From positions 449,934,014 to 449,998,013 of the forward strand of contig CM062810.1 of the NCBI GenBank assembly GCA_031772625.1: a stretch of 64,000 bases of DNA, given 5' to 3'. The stretch is from Pinus tabuliformis (Eukaryota; Streptophyta; Pinopsida; Pinales; Pinaceae). The translations under genes and the position numbers were made by a program. Shown here one piece after another: positions 22,947 to 35,574 of this stretch. Under the pieces are notes generated by a model. It had not been told where the DNA came from, did not search any database, and saw nothing but the letters and a program-made list of their open reading frames with translations. Each line of letters opens with the position of its first letter. The stretch's first letter is position 1.

Positions 22947-23465
22947 TTGCCCCATTTTCTAAGGTTCACTAAAAAAAATAGGATGGAGGCATATAACAAA
23001 TTATGGGTTAAGATGTGGACCATTTCACCCTCCCACCATATGGCCTTACATATCAACTTATAATTTCAAGGTCATCCTCTATCCAATTAACATTTTTTAT
23101 GTGCTAACTTTCTAATGTAGTTGTTGGTTATCTTCATGCTACTATGATGATTTATGACTTATCACTAAAATTACACATGATGGTAATTTTTTTATCATTT
23201 CAATTGTTTCCCCCCTTTTCTGAGGTTCACTACATAAAATATGATGGAAGGCATTATCAAATCAAGGGTTAAGATGACTTGGAGAGAAGGTGGGTCGATT
23301 CACCCTCCAACTATATGACCTCCCTAATGGACATATCAACTTATAAGTTTAAGGTCATCCTCTTTGTTGATAGCTTTGTTGGGCATTTAATTAACATTTT
23401 TATTCACTAAATTTTTAATGTGGTTGTAGTTTATGTGTATCCTACGATAATGATTAATCATACCT
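22947..23465. repeat. Diverged tandem duplication, about 260-bp unit
   Basis: Two copies share TTCTAAGGTTCACTA or its close variant, GGGTTAAGATG, TTTCACCCTCC or its variant, CATATCAACTTATAA, AGGTCATCCTCT and AATTAACATTTTT in the same order. Small indels separate them. The copies look old. Confidence 0.65.
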
Positions 23466-24756
23466 AAATATCTTGCTTTTAATATACCAACCACTACTCA
23501 TGGGGTTGCCTATTAGGATATCGATAAGTGGTTTAGAGTGTCCTTCAACCTCAAACGAGTGGGTTCTGGGTTCTACATATGCTACATAAGTTTGTTCCTT
23601 TTTATTAGTGCTCATATCTCAACTTGATTATTAGTGCCTTTTCCATTAATCTATATAACATAGATAAGCTTCCCTCTTTATCTCTCTACATTTGTTTAAG
23701 TGTAACCATACATATCCAATACATAGCCTCATGTGCATTGGAAAATTATCACTCCTTACGTCAACCACCTCTAACTAGTTGTACTCTTATGCCCCCAATA
23801 CCATGACATACATTTCCCAATGGAGAGTCCAAGGGACAATACCCATGGTAATAACATGTGAAACCTTAACAATTTTTTATGCACCAAACTCCAACTATGT
23901 GCAGCAATTTCCACCTTACATGTGCCCACCTCAATGTCTTACATGCACACACTTAATGTTTGCACATACACTAGCCATTGCACACACATTCGAACATCAT
24001 GTCTAGATGCTAGGAAACCTATGTACACATCAAGAATGGTCATTACTCTTACACAATACTAACAACACATGGCATGCCAAGGCTATTACACTTATGCACT
24101 AATAATAACACAGGGCATGCCAAGGAGATAAACAATAAATAATTAAGGAACTAAACTACCTTGAACCATTGAATCTTGATCTTAACATTAAAATGTATTA
24201 TTGTTTATACGATGTACCATATGAAACATGGTCAAGAGAATACAATTATTCATTCTCTTTTTTGTCTCACACTTTCTTTCACAAACCATTGCACAATAAC
24301 ACATTAACACTATTATTTTTTAAATTTATTTATGTATTTATTATTTGTTTCATTTAAATTTATGCTTCTAAACTTATAACTTAATTAACATTATTGTTTA
24401 AATTGTCTTCCAATTTACATCCTAGAATTAAATCACTTTATTTATTTTATCAAAATTAAGTTTTGCCTACTCTCTTTCTTTTTTGTAATTATTATTCTTT
24501 ATTGCCTCAAAATATCTTGAAAACAAAATACATCATCGAGCTAGTCATCATCAAGGGAAATCAAATATTTTAACCACCTATGAGATAAGTAAATAATCTA
24601 AAAGACTACCATGTTAAACAAAACAAACTTAACTACTACCATACTATACTACAAAAAACTACCATTAAACCTTCTAGCCATTCAAGAGTCTGAAGAAGTA
24701 ATATGCGCCGAGTATTTGGCATTGGATCTTGGAGGAGCAAGAGGGTAAAACTCACA

Positions 24757-25183
24757 CTAAATTTGGCTTTCTAAATGTGCAAGCCTTGCATCCATTATTT
24801 CCAAGTAAAAGTGTTGATTTCTTTGAGCACATTTAATGTCTTCTAGAGCAGAAAAGATGTTGTACATTTCCTCTTGTTTGCCTTTTAAAACCCTACGTGA
24901 AAAATTTTTCCATCTATTAGTGAAGAGATTTGAAATTGAGATATTGTTTCCTTCTTCCCTTGGTATGACTAGGGCCAGGAACCAGTGGAGAGACCTCTTC
25001 CAAAATCCATGAATCTGAAAAAGATTGGCAGTCCATAGCAGCAAGGGACTCAACGTTGTGAATCTTGTTGTAGTTTTTAGGAGGGACAATTGAATAGAAA
25101 GTGTTTGCAACTTCCTCTGCTTGTTGTTGGGCATGATTATGACCCTGGGGGCCATGACCACCCCCTCCCCTATGGTTGTGCAT
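24757..25183 (-). pseudogene. Unrecognised coding-like fragment with a frame change
   Basis: On the minus strand a frame from 25183 begins with a His/Gly-rich start (MHNHRGGGGHGPQGHNHAQ) and runs to 24917. A second frame continues to 24757 with a helix-like tail that could form a coiled coil (WKNFSRR to ARLAHLESQI). Together they read like one broken protein. It could be a fragment of an unknown retroelement gag or of a host gene. I do not recognise the family, and chance cannot be excluded. Confidence 0.3.
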
Positions 25184-26080
25184 ACGTTGTCACGACATAT
25201 TACGCAGAAGGGTCACACTCTAGGAATTTAGAGATTACCAATGGTAGGGAGATGGAAGAAAGGAAAAACTAAGTCAAGCCAGTAGAGGGAATGCACTAGA
25301 CAATTTCCAGAACATCAGCACAAGATTTGATAATTGGAAAATAAAGGAATGGAGGATATTCTACAAACTAGAGGTAATAACAAATTGTTGGTTTGAAATT
25401 GTTCCCCTGGGGACCAAAACCACACTAGAAGAGTAATACCCAGACAACAGAGACCAACCAACTTAATACCATATAAATTAACAATGTAGGTGAGGGAAAA
25501 TAGAATTACCCTTGTCACGGTGACCACTAATGAATCAAAACTTGAATGTTGAAAAAATGAAGGATGCATCAATGACCCATTGGCTTGAGAACCACTTCCC
25601 TACCAATGACCCACTTCTCCAAGACCATCAACTCTCCACTTCAACTCCAAACCCCCTATTTTCCACTACCCAAAAGTTAGTTCTACACCCAAGTAGACAA
25701 ATAATTCCACATAGCTAAAGGCATGTTCACCCACACTCAAACTAGATGGAAACAAAGTATAATTCACCATTGTGAACTGCAAGAATTACAAGATTGTTTC
25801 CACCCCATTAGTAATTTCCTTGAGTGTTCCTTCTTGTGGCAGGGATTCGGGATTTGTCCCCTTTCGCTCTGAGCTCCATCTGTTGTGCTCAAACAAAAAA
25901 TAGAATTGATGGTACCATGTTTAATTACATGTAGTTGGTTCACATGCTTGTGCATGCAAGGGGTTGGCCACACCACCCCTTTCATTAATGATCCTCTCGT
26001 CGATGAGGTGGTCAGGTCACCCCCCAAGCCTTCCACATACCATGTTATCCACCCCCATTAGGGAGTCTCTATCATCATCT

Positions 26081-26100
26081 AGGATGGATTGTAGAGATTC
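26081..26100. repeat. Target-site duplication of LINE-2, left copy
   Basis: The word AGGATGGATTGTAGAGATTC is repeated exactly at 32558-32577 behind the poly(A) tail. The first A of the right copy could belong to the tail, so the duplication is 19 or 20 bp. Confidence 0.95.
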
Positions 26101-26381
26101 ATGTTGGGTTGACAACAATTTGTGTCGCATCAGAAGTGGTAACACCATGACTGATTTTCCTTCCTGCGCGCTGGTGCCTCTACTCCCTCCCTTTGGCCCT
26201 GAGTTTTAGCTCGATCCCGCCTGGAAACTCTGCTACTGGGCATCCGATGCCCCTACGCCCTCCTTCCTTCAGTTATGTGCCCTTTTGTTGGCTCCCGCTG
26301 GCAGTTTTATGCTGTTGGGCTTTTTTTCTTTTGCTATAGGCTGCCTCTTTCGCTGGTCCTTGAGTCTGCTCCTGGACTACT
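26101..26381 (+). promoter_or_regulatory. LINE-2 5' UTR
   Basis: These 281 bases between the target-site duplication and the first ORF1 ATG are GC-richer than the flank and rich in C and T on the plus strand. They would hold the internal promoter if the element has one. No motif proves that. Confidence 0.45.
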
Positions 26382-27679
26382 ATGGCCCCTCCGGAGGCGC
26401 CACCGTAGGATGCCTTTCAACAAGCCTTCTCCGATCTGGTGTGTTCTCTTCCGCCTCAGTGAAATCGCCCCTCTGTATCGAAGTTTGTTAAAAAATTGGA
26501 AGGGTTGCAGGAAGTCTCTTTGCCTCCAACCTTGCCTCGTCTAGCTGCGCTTGCCTTAGCTGAAAGAGGTCTTATTGGGCAATTTACAGGCCTATGGCCC
26601 TCTCCTAAAATTGTCCAAAGGTGGGTAGAAAGGAACTGGTCAGACAAAACTCAAGGGAAAATCTCTATCAGATTTTGTGGAAAAGGATATTTTACTTTCC
26701 ATTTCGAAACCAAGGAAGATAAGGATTTAATATTTCGAAATGGCCCTTATTTCATGGACTCCAGAGGATTGTACCTCAACAAGTGGACTCCAGATTTTGA
26801 TCCGGAGCTGGATATCCCTAACGTAGTGCCTGTTTGAGTCCGCCTTCCACATCTCCCCCTGCACTGCTGGGGAGATGAGTCAGTGCGCGCCATAGGGAAT
26901 GCTGTAGGGAAATATATTGACCGGAGCGAACCTAAAGATAACATGCAGGCATGTGCTTGCATTTGCGTTGAAGTTGATTTGGGGAAAGGCTTGCCAGAAG
27001 CCATCAAGCTGAAAGTGGATGATTGGACTCACATTCAGCAGCTCGACTATGAGCAGATTCCCTTCAAGTGTAAGGTATGTCACGAATATGGCCACTTTAC
27101 AAATCGTTGTCCTAAACTTCTTAATGTTGACAGTTCTCCACAGGAAGAACAATGGGAAGCAGTTAAAAAAAAAAAAAAAAGACAACCCTTAACCCCATCC
27201 CTCCTCTTGATGCTGGGCTCTCCTTGCATCCCCTTCCCACTCCCCCTTCCAACCCCTCCCCCCCTTCTCCACCCCCCTCATCTTCCCTTCCACCCCTTCT
27301 TAGCCGGCATGATCCCCTCTCCTCCTCTCCTTCTTCCAATCCCTTTCACCTCCTTTCCCAACCAGAGGATCCCCCTTCCCCTAAGATTCAATCTCCTTCA
27401 GAGCCTTCCCTCTCCTTGTCCATTTCCTCTTCCCTCCCTTCTGATCCCCCTCCTCCCAGAACCACTAGAAGCAGCTCCAAAGACCATGGATCCATTCCTG
27501 AAAACCAAAAGAAGCCTGGACGAAAATCGACTAAACAAAATAGAGACGAAAATGCACAAAAAGACATAGCTTTGGGTCTGCAGAATCCTATAGAGTCCTA
27601 TATACAAGGACAGGTAAACAAGGACTCAACAAACAAAGATCTTGGAGGAAGAGCACCTCCTCGCACTCCTTTGAAATGA
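26382..27679 (+). pseudogene. LINE-2 ORF1: DUF4283 and zinc-knuckle protein, broken
   Basis: The ATG at 26382 is chosen because the frame then runs into the conserved ALAERGLIGQFTGLWPSPK block. Stops lie at 26406-26408, 26460-26462 and 26835-26837. The zinc knuckle (CX2CX4HX4C, 27069-27110) follows the DUF4283 part. Directly after a Lys run, an A16 tract (27165-27180) shifts the frame. The remainder is a Pro/Ser-rich tail of about 150 residues (27224-27679) ending in a basic KKPGRKSTK-type segment. The stop TGA shares its A with the ORF2 ATG. LINE-1 lacks so long a Pro/Ser tail. Confidence 0.9.
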
Positions 27680-30600
27680 TGAAAACGCTTTCCTGGAACA
27701 GCAAGGGATTGGGGCACCCCTCTAAAATAAACGCCTTAAAAGACCTCTTAAAGCAAGAAAGACCTGAGATAGTTCTACTCCAAGAAACAAAGCTGGGATA
27801 GGCAGAGATGAATCAAGTTATTGAGAAGCACAAATTTTATCAAGGAAGTGTATGCGAATCTAGAGGGGCCTCAGGGGGAATCGCCACTCTCTGGCTCCAA
27901 GACAATTGGATCAAGATAGCAGAAACAGTGGAACGTCATTGGATAAAGACTACTTTGCAGAATAAGATGAGCAGTTATCAGCTAATCATTTTCAATGTCT
28001 ACGTCCCGATTCATTACAGAGATAAGGAGGCTTGCTAGTCTTTTCTCAGCAACATCATTGCAGATGAAGAGAACAACAATATTATCGTTGGCGGTGACTT
28101 AAACCTTATCCTCCACGCTAATGAATAGCGTGGTGGCTGCTTCAACCCTGACCCCTTCAGAATTCAGCTGGAGCACGTTATGCAGCTCGCAGATCTTGTA
28201 GATATTGTCCCAAAGAACAGAAAGTTTACCTGGAGCAACCGCAGGCTTGGAAAAAATAATATAATGGAAAGGCTGGATCGAATATTGGTAAATGTTTCTT
28301 TTCTCTCATCTTTTGCTCCAGTCCATGCTTCTATTCTCTCCTTCACTATATCAGATCATTATCCCACTATTTTAGTTTTTGAATCGCACCGTCCCCCGGG
28401 TGCTATCCCTTTTAAATATAGTCCCTTATGGAATCATAATCCGGCTGTTAAATCTCTAGTCCAGCATACTTGGTGCCAGCATATAGAAGGCTCACCCAGC
28501 TATATATGGGAAAGTAAATTGAAAAATGTCAGGCTCGCTCTCAAGAACTGGGCAAAATCCCAATATAAAGAACCAGAAGCACAAAAGTTGGAAGTTAAGG
28601 CTAAAATTGAAAATTTACACCATGTTATGGAAAACCAAGAATACACTCAAGCAAGTAAAATTCAAGAAGAGTATCTCTACAGTCATCTCTACAGCATCAA
28701 AAGAGAAGAGGAAGAAAAATGGCGCATAAAATCAAGACAGGTTTGGCTGAAAAGCGGGGATAGGAATACATCCTTCTTCCACAAGCAAGCAACTATCAGA
28801 CAAATTCAGAATTACATAACAGCTATTATGGATAGTGCAAGCAACCAGCATAATGATCAAGCCTCCATTAAAAACGCAGCTACAGCTCACTTTAGAGAGC
28901 TCCTGACAGAAAAAGGGGAAGAGGAGAATTACACTGATTTCTTACAGCATATGCCAAATAAAATATCAGCTGAAGCCAATGAAAGACTGAATGAAGAAAT
29001 TAAAGAGGAAGAAATCTTGGGAGCAATCTGGTGCCTCCAGCCTGACAAAGCTTCAGGCCCGGATGGTTTCCCAATCTGCTTTTACAGGGAATTCTGGAAA
29101 ACCATCAAAAAGGACCTCATCAAGTATTAAAAATGGATACAAAGGAAAAATAAAATGGGAGGCTTCACAAACTCAACCCATCTTTCTCTCATCCCTAAAG
29201 AGAGTCGCCCCTCTACCTTCTCCCGCTTCTGTCCTATTTCATTATGCAACTCTTCATATAAAATTTTCATGAAGATCCTTGCTTCTCGCTTAAAGCCTCT
29301 CTTGCCAAGCTTTTTTCTGAAAATAAAGGCGGTTTTATGGCCAATAGATATATTTCTGACTCTATCTTACTTGTCCAGGAAGCCATTCACTCAAGTCTCT
29401 CTAGAAAAGAAAAGGGCTTCATTTTGAAACTAGACTTGGCTAATGCCTTTGACAGAATTCGACACTCCTTTCTCCTTGCTACTCTTCAAGAAATGGGCTT
29501 CTCTTCCTCCTTCATTAACCTCATAAAAACTTGCATATCTGGACCTTGGATTGCCCCTCTCATCAATGGAAGACCCGGGCCTGCTTTCCAATCCTCAAGA
29601 GGATTGAGGCAAGGTTTCCCTCTCTCTCCCTTCTTATTCATTTTAATGGATGAATCTTTCAGCTGTTTCCTGGACCATAAGAGACAAGCAGGCCTCATCA
29701 CCAGAATCAAATTTGAAGACGGAGTGGAAAATATCAACCACTCTCAATTTGCTGATGATACCTTGTTGATTGGAGGAGCTTCTATCATAATTGCCCGAAG
29801 ATTCAAGCTCCTTCTTGACAAGTATATGAGATATTCTGGAGGAATGATTAACCATCTCAAGAGCTACATCTACGGTTGGAATTCTTCAGCCAATCTCTTC
29901 AAAATCTATCCATCATCTTTGGGGCGCCATGCAAGCTAAAACGGGACCACTTCAGCTACTTGGGTATGCCAGTAAGCATGCGTCGTGCTAGAGCCGAAAC
30001 CTAGGACAAAATTCTTGATAAATTAAAAAAAAAAAAAATCCACAATTGGGGATCCTTCTGGCTCAACCCAGCCGGCCGAATGGTTCTCCTTAATTCTGGG
30101 TTGTCTTCACTTCCTTTATATCAGTTCTCCTTAGCTCAGGCGCCCACTTCTTTTCATCACAAAATGGAAAGTATTCTTAGATATTTCTTATGGTAGGGAG
30201 GAAAGAACGATCAGAAAAAATTTAACCTGGTCAGCTGGAAACAAGTTATTCAGAACAAGGAAAAAGGCGGGCTTGGAATCAGATCTCCCTTGTTCACTAA
30301 CTTAGCTTTTGGTGGAAAGCTTATCTAGAGACTGTTATAGGAGCAGCCAACATGGTGGAAAAGAGTCATTGAGGTCAAATAACTTAATGCTCCAAGGCAA
30401 CAAGTATTAGTTAGTGAAATCCCGGAAAGGAACAGCACAGGTATATGGAGACTTTGTAAAAAAACCATTTCTTTTATGGCTCAAAATGTCTCAATAGTTC
30501 CCACTAGTGGGAACAAAGTCAGCATTGCAACCGATAAGATTATGGGAAATAAACCCATCAGCAGCTACACAGGCATGGAACCAATCATTCGCTACTTCCA

Positions 30601-31951
30601 AAGCAGGGGACTATACTACTTAAATCAAATATCTCATTGGGATGCAAAAACGCAGGCATGGATAGGTTGGAGCTTCCCTCCTATCCCTGATCAACTCAAA
30701 GATTCCTTTAATAACCTCCAGAACCATCTTCACGGCATCGCACCTCTATCTAAAAATGGAATTGACGGTCACCGCTGGGATCCCATGGGCTCAAGCTATA
30801 CAATTCAGGCAGGTTATAATTTTCTGTGCAATAGGGATCTCCCCTCTTCCCCATGGACGTATTGGAAAGAAACATGGAAAGTTGAAGCCATTCCCAAGGT
30901 TAAATTCTTCATTTGGACCCTTTTAAAAGGGAAGACTCTCACCTTTGAAAACCTGCAAAAGAGAGGCATCTTGGGCCCTTCTCAATGTCCGAACTGTCTT
31001 GAAGCTGAAGAGACTATGCAACATCTTTTTTTTTCATGCCCTTTCACTATTTCTTGTTGGAAAGGTATAGTCCCCTGTATCCCTCTCACATGGAATCCTC
31101 AACAGTCCATTGGCGAAGCCCTAAGCATCTGGAAGAAAAGTTATCCATGGCCAAATAAGAAAAATAGCATTGTCAAGAGGGTATGGGACGCCCTCCCTTA
31201 CGCTCTCTTATGGAAACTTTGGATCGCAAGAAACTGCAAAGCTTTCAGAGGCCAGGAGACCTTAACCAGACTTCTTTGCAATAAAGCCAAAAGTCTGGCT
31301 ATAGAATCCATAGCTGCCAAGAATTCTAAGAAAATCGACATGGCTAGCTTCTGCAGCGCAGAGAGAGATTTCATCAAGAACTTGATAGATAAGTGTAGCA
31401 ACCTATCTCCAGCATTCAATTACAATAGCTACTCCAATACCTCTGGTCATAATTGGAAAATAAGACTAAAGCAGGGTGAATTCACTGAATGGATCTCCAA
31501 CAGCAACACTCATATCATCTTCTTCGATGGCGCATCCAAGTCTAATCCGGGAGCTGCGGGAGCAGGGGGAATCATCTATGTGCCTAAAGGAGAACCCCTC
31601 ATTTCTTTTGAGTGGGATCTGGGAAACCTCTCCAATAATAGAGCTAAGGCCTTGGCTCTCTATCAAAGCCTGCTCCAACTTCAAAACCTTGGCATTAAGA
31701 AAGCTTGGATCTTTGGGGACTCCGCTATCATCATCAGTCTCATTATTAGCAAGAGGTTGCCTTCAAATATTCATAGTCAGCGAATCATCAGTAGATGTCA
31801 AAGCATGATTAGCCAATTTGGGGAGATTAAACTCTTTCATGTCCTATGCACTTTAAATCGAGAAGCAAACAAGTTCGCCAGTCAAGCTTGCTCCAAAGCC
31901 AAAGGGAATTTTCTCTGCAACAACAAAGTTTCATTTCAATATCTAACCTGA
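27679..31951 (+). pseudogene. LINE-2 ORF2: endonuclease, RT, zf-RVT, RNase H, broken
   Basis: The ATG at 27679 matches the ORF2 start of LINE-1 (MKTLSWNSKGLGH against MKLVSWNCRGLGN). Endonuclease motifs follow (LLQETK, GGDLN, TISDHYP), then RT (KASGPDGFP, NGRPG, FADD at 29748-29759), the Cys/His cluster near 30985-31045 and RNase H (FFDGASKSNPG at 31520). Stops lie at 27799, 28036, 28126 and 29128 in the first frame. Frame changes near 29320 and near 29920-29940 follow, and further stops lie between 30000 and 30400. The last 491 codons (from 30476) are open. In RNase H the second and fourth catalytic acids are replaced (NNRAK and REANK), so this domain would be dead even without the stops. 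Confidence 0.9.
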
Positions 31952-32557
31952 TCCTCTTTTTGACTAATGCTCTTCCTTTTAAGATCATCTTCTGTTTGAC
32001 CTTTTAAGGAGCCCCCTGTTCATAGCTATATGTTTTTGTTCCCTTGTCCTCTCGTTTCCTCTTGCCTTTTGATTCATGTTCTCTCTAACGAATCCCGAGA
32101 AGTCTCACTGCGTGCTTCTGATCCTTATCCATTTCAATTGTTGGCTGCAATGACCTGGACTCAGGTGTTGTTCGCCGTTGGTCCTATCGCCCTTCAAATC
32201 TACCGCTTTCATATCCACATTTCCATGGAAAACTATATGCTGGAGACTCTTATCATTTCAAGAGTGAACTGCCACAGGCTTTCCAAGCTGCCAGAGGATA
32301 CTTGCGCGCGACGGATCGGCCTTTAAATTCAGATTAAGATGTTTTGCAAAGCCGACTTTCTCCTCTTCCAATTTTTCCGGATCTATACTTGTAACAATCA
32401 TCCTCAGGTTAAAAACCTCCAGAGATTAGCACACTGTAACAAAATCATCAAAGAGCAACCATTCCATTCAAGCTCTAAGTCTGTACTCCTGGAGCTTTGC
32501 CTCCTTTTCTTTTTTGAAATATAAATAACACCCGATTTCGTTAAAAAAAAAAAAAAA
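31952..32557 (+). other. LINE-2 3' UTR and poly(A) tail
   Basis: About 590 bases of 3' UTR follow the ORF2 stop and end in A16. An AATATAAATAA word lies about 15 bases before the tail. Short frames at 32030-32326 and 32339-32524 have no counterpart in LINE-1 and are not taken as genes. Confidence 0.7.
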
Positions 32558-32577
32558 AGGATGGATTGTAGAGATTC
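32558..32577. repeat. Target-site duplication of LINE-2, right copy
   Basis: This copy is identical to 26081-26100 and follows the A16 tail directly. Confidence 0.95.
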
Positions 32578-33769
32578 GATCCAACTTAATTATTCTTCCA
32601 TAGGCCTATTTGCGTTTAAATATATGTCTTTATCTTGGCATCCCATATTAGCTAGAAATTCAGTTGTTTTATTGATTGTCCTCCTTGAATGTGAAGTTAT
32701 AATGTAATTGATGGAGAGGATCAATACCTAAATAGGAGAGATGAGAAGCTCTAGCCACCAGGTTTTGATCCGTAAACTACCATGGATATTCCACTTGACG
32801 GTTTGTCACAACATATCTAATAATATTATATCAAAAACTATGAAATTCTACACTATTGCAATTTTCTTAGATTTCTAGATCTGTAGATTTTACTATAAAT
32901 AATGCATGCATGCAAATAAAACTTATACAGAAAATAGAAAACAAAAAAATAAAAGCCCACACACACATTAGGCACAAGATTTCCTCTAGGAAACCCTTTC
33001 GGGAGAAAAACCTAGCTGGAAGGTGAGGTTGCTCCGCTCTCTTTCTTTGTCTAGAAATATGGCTGTGAGTATAAAGAAGTATGGTCTGTGGCCCGTGGGC
33101 TGCTAAAATGCACAAATCCTCTCTGTGTGCTCTACCTCTTATCCTCTTGGCTATTTTTTCTCATCTATGGAACAAATTCACTCGAAGGAATGGAATCCCT
33201 TTTCCTCCTAGTGGCTTGGTTATAACACAGCCTGATAGCCTACTAGTGGTCGGGTTTGACTACCTCAACTCTTAAACAAAGTTACAATATGGACTCTTCT
33301 AGAGTATTTTACATCATAATCATGTGGATAACTCGTTTTCCATGAATAATGGGGATGACGTGGCAGCCTCTCGAATTATGGTGGTGAAAACAAGAAGATC
33401 AACTTCTGAATGGCATAAATTTCACATACGGACTCTTATTGATGTGATTCTTGCGTCATTAGAAAGATCTTTGTGTCTCTAATAACATGAAAAGTTTTGA
33501 TGCTAAAGAAAAAAAAAATTACCCCCAAAAAATGTCGTTTGATGCCTCAAAACACTCCTATAAGGTTTTAGAGCCTATTTTGCCAAATTGGGTCCCGCCA
33601 GTAAAAACAGTCCCGTGAGCTTATTCTTCCACTTTTCCACTCTGAAAGCATCAAGATGGATGAAAAAAAATATAATGATCCAATCTGGATCACACCTCTC
33701 CTTTTTGGGAGGCTTTTGGGCCCTAAAATATTTTATTGAATGAGGTGATGAAAATTTTCTTCCACATTC
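32578..33769. other. Non-coding stretch left of the gypsy ruin
   Basis: No supported gene. Because a minus-strand gypsy integrase ends near 33770, its 3' UTR and 3' LTR would be expected here, but with no second LTR in view I cannot mark any boundary. Confidence 0.4.
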
Positions 33770-35395
33770 TCTTTGGTGTACCATTTAGATTTTCCTAGAA
33801 ATTGTCCTTTCAACCCAATCTACCAAAGGCCATGCTGCCCCTGTCTTGTAGTTTTGGACCTCTTATGCAAAATTGTATCTTTTATCAACTCTACGTAAGC
33901 ATCTGGTTCAAAATCCTCCACAGATGGTAGGACATATTTCTCTTCCCGATCTAACTTCAAATTCTCTACATTCACAACTGAGTAAATGCACATATATGGT
34001 AGTAAACTAAGTCGATAGACATTATCGCCCACCTTTTCTAGTATCTCAAAGGGACTATACCTCAGAGCCTTAATTTTCTTACCTATAGCCTCTCCTTGTT
34101 CAAGTGTAGCCATACTTTGTCTCCCACCTTGAATGATTTCTCTATTCTATTTTGATCATGCCTGGCCTTATATTTCTCCTGTGACTTTCACAATGTATCT
34201 TGTACCTGTAGATGGATCTGCCTGATATTTCTACAAACTTTTCACCCCTCAAGGCATCTCCTATAATATCTTTCATCACTCCTCCTTGTTACCATATGCA
34301 ATGCCTAAAGGTGAAGGTGACAAATATACAAAACGTGTTTCAAATGGGGAATTTCCTATAGAAGTATGGATTGCTCTGTTGTAAGAATGTTGTATATAAA
34401 CCACATTTTCATCCTAGGTCTTCGGATACTTTTGGTTGTATCCCCTCATAAGTTGCACCAAGGTCTTGTTAACTATTTTTCTCTTCTGATCCATCTATAG
34501 ATGGAATGTTGTAGATCTCTTCAACTTCGTATCCATCTTCTCCCACAATGTAGTCCAAAATGCACTAAAAAATATTGTATCCCTATTGAAATGATGCTCC
34601 CTAGTATCCCAAAGTGCACCCAGACCTATATAAAGAATAACTTTACTACTTATTTCCCACTAATTGTCTTTTTACAGGGCATTATAACACACATCTTGTT
34701 AAACATGTCAACTACCATGAACATGAAGTCATGTCCCTTCCTAGTTGTTGGTAAACCTCCCACAAAGTCCATGGAAATTTTTTCCCCAAGGGCGAGTGCG
34801 TACAGGTAAGGGATGATATAGGCCCTGTTTCCTGTTGCTAGGCTTGCTGGTACAACAAAGCATGCTTCCTCTTATGAACCTAGCTACCTGCTCTTGTATC
34901 TTGGGCCAATACACATACCTATGCTAGTTGGCCATGGTCTTCCCTACATAAAAGTTCCATGCAACCTTGGAAGTGTGAGCCTCTCTAATAATTTGAAATC
35001 ACTCACCTTTACGAACACATCGCTTATCCAACCTATAGAGTAACCCATCCTAGAGATGGTAGTCAACAATGTTGGTGCCATCGTGCACATGAATTTGACC
35101 CTGCAACTATTGAAACACCTTCTTGAAGTCCTCGTCCTCTGAATACGCTATGTATGCATCATGGGTAAATGACTCCATGTGCATAAGAGTCCCCAAAGTT
35201 CTGATATTTGGTGTGGGTGGCCTTGAAAGCATGTCATCCAACTTGTTTGTGATGCCCTTCTTGTACTTGATTATCAAATGAAACTATTGTAAAAACCCCA
35301 TCCACTTGTAATGCTTAGTCTATTGTAGCTTACTATGGGCCTATAAGTACTATAATGGCTGGTGATCTGTGTGGATTACGGTCTTGCACTATACT
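33770..35395 (-). mobile_element. Ty3/gypsy (chromovirus-like) pol fragment, degenerate
   Basis: Read on the minus strand from 35395 downward, the order is RNase H end (VIHTDHQP near 35370), the spacer to the integrase zinc finger region, the integrase core start (ISMDFVGGLPTTRKGHDF near 34750), a PKT-DEN block near 34410 and the integrase C terminus. The last part is still open at 33820-34113 (YSPFEILEKVGDNVYRLSL). Many stops and indels break the rest. Gag, protease and RT are missing. The next sequence at higher coordinates is a LINE, so the upstream part was lost at a junction and not merely diverged. Confidence 0.8.
33820..34113 (-). pseudogene. Integrase C-terminal fragment (gypsy)
   Basis: The 97-residue frame starts inside the integrase tail. 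The pattern K-x-L-R-Y-x-P-F-E-I-L-E-K-V-G-D-N-x-Y-R-L is the small C-terminal domain found after the gypsy integrase core. An acidic segment and a KTTRQGQ end follow. No complete chromodomain can be identified by eye. Confidence 0.7.
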
Positions 35396-35574
35396 TATGT
35401 TTTCTTGTGCCAAATTCCTAATTGAAGAACCCATAAGATTGGGAAGAGGAATTTCTATAATTTTTGTCCAAGATTTGTTTCTATAGTTCCTCCCCTCCTT
35501 GAAGCCAAATCCACCACAATTTTACCCCCATTACTTTGTTTAGAGTCTTTGGATCTCTCATTCCTACCCCCCCA

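Larger units (their letters stand above)
22200..26080. other. 3.9-kb non-coding stretch, no gene seen
   Basis: No frame in this AT-rich stretch resembles a known family. A duplication of about 230-260 bp lies at 22947-23170 and 23207-23465 (shared words AGGTTCACTA, GGGTTAAGATG, TTCACCCTCC, AAGGTCATCCTCT). A frame pair near 24757-25183 on the minus strand is listed separately. I see no promoter, RNA gene or transposon end. Confidence 0.45.
26101..32557 (+). mobile_element. LINE-2: full-length L1-type LINE, inactive
   Basis: The element is 6457 bp with a 19- to 20-bp target-site duplication and an A16 tail (32542-32557). Its order is 5' UTR (26101-26381), ORF1 (26382-27679), ORF2 (27679-31951) and 3' UTR. 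Identical ORF1 blocks show that it belongs to the LINE-1 family, in opposite orientation. It has more damage than LINE-1: three stops and a frameshift in ORF1, and several stops and two frameshifts in ORF2. RNase H acids have changed. It therefore looks older, or under stronger mutation, than LINE-1. Confidence 0.95.

Noticed and set aside
27224-27679. Independent Pro/Ser-rich gene
   Set aside because: It is the frameshifted tail of LINE-2 ORF1, since it ends exactly at the ORF2 start as in LINE-1.
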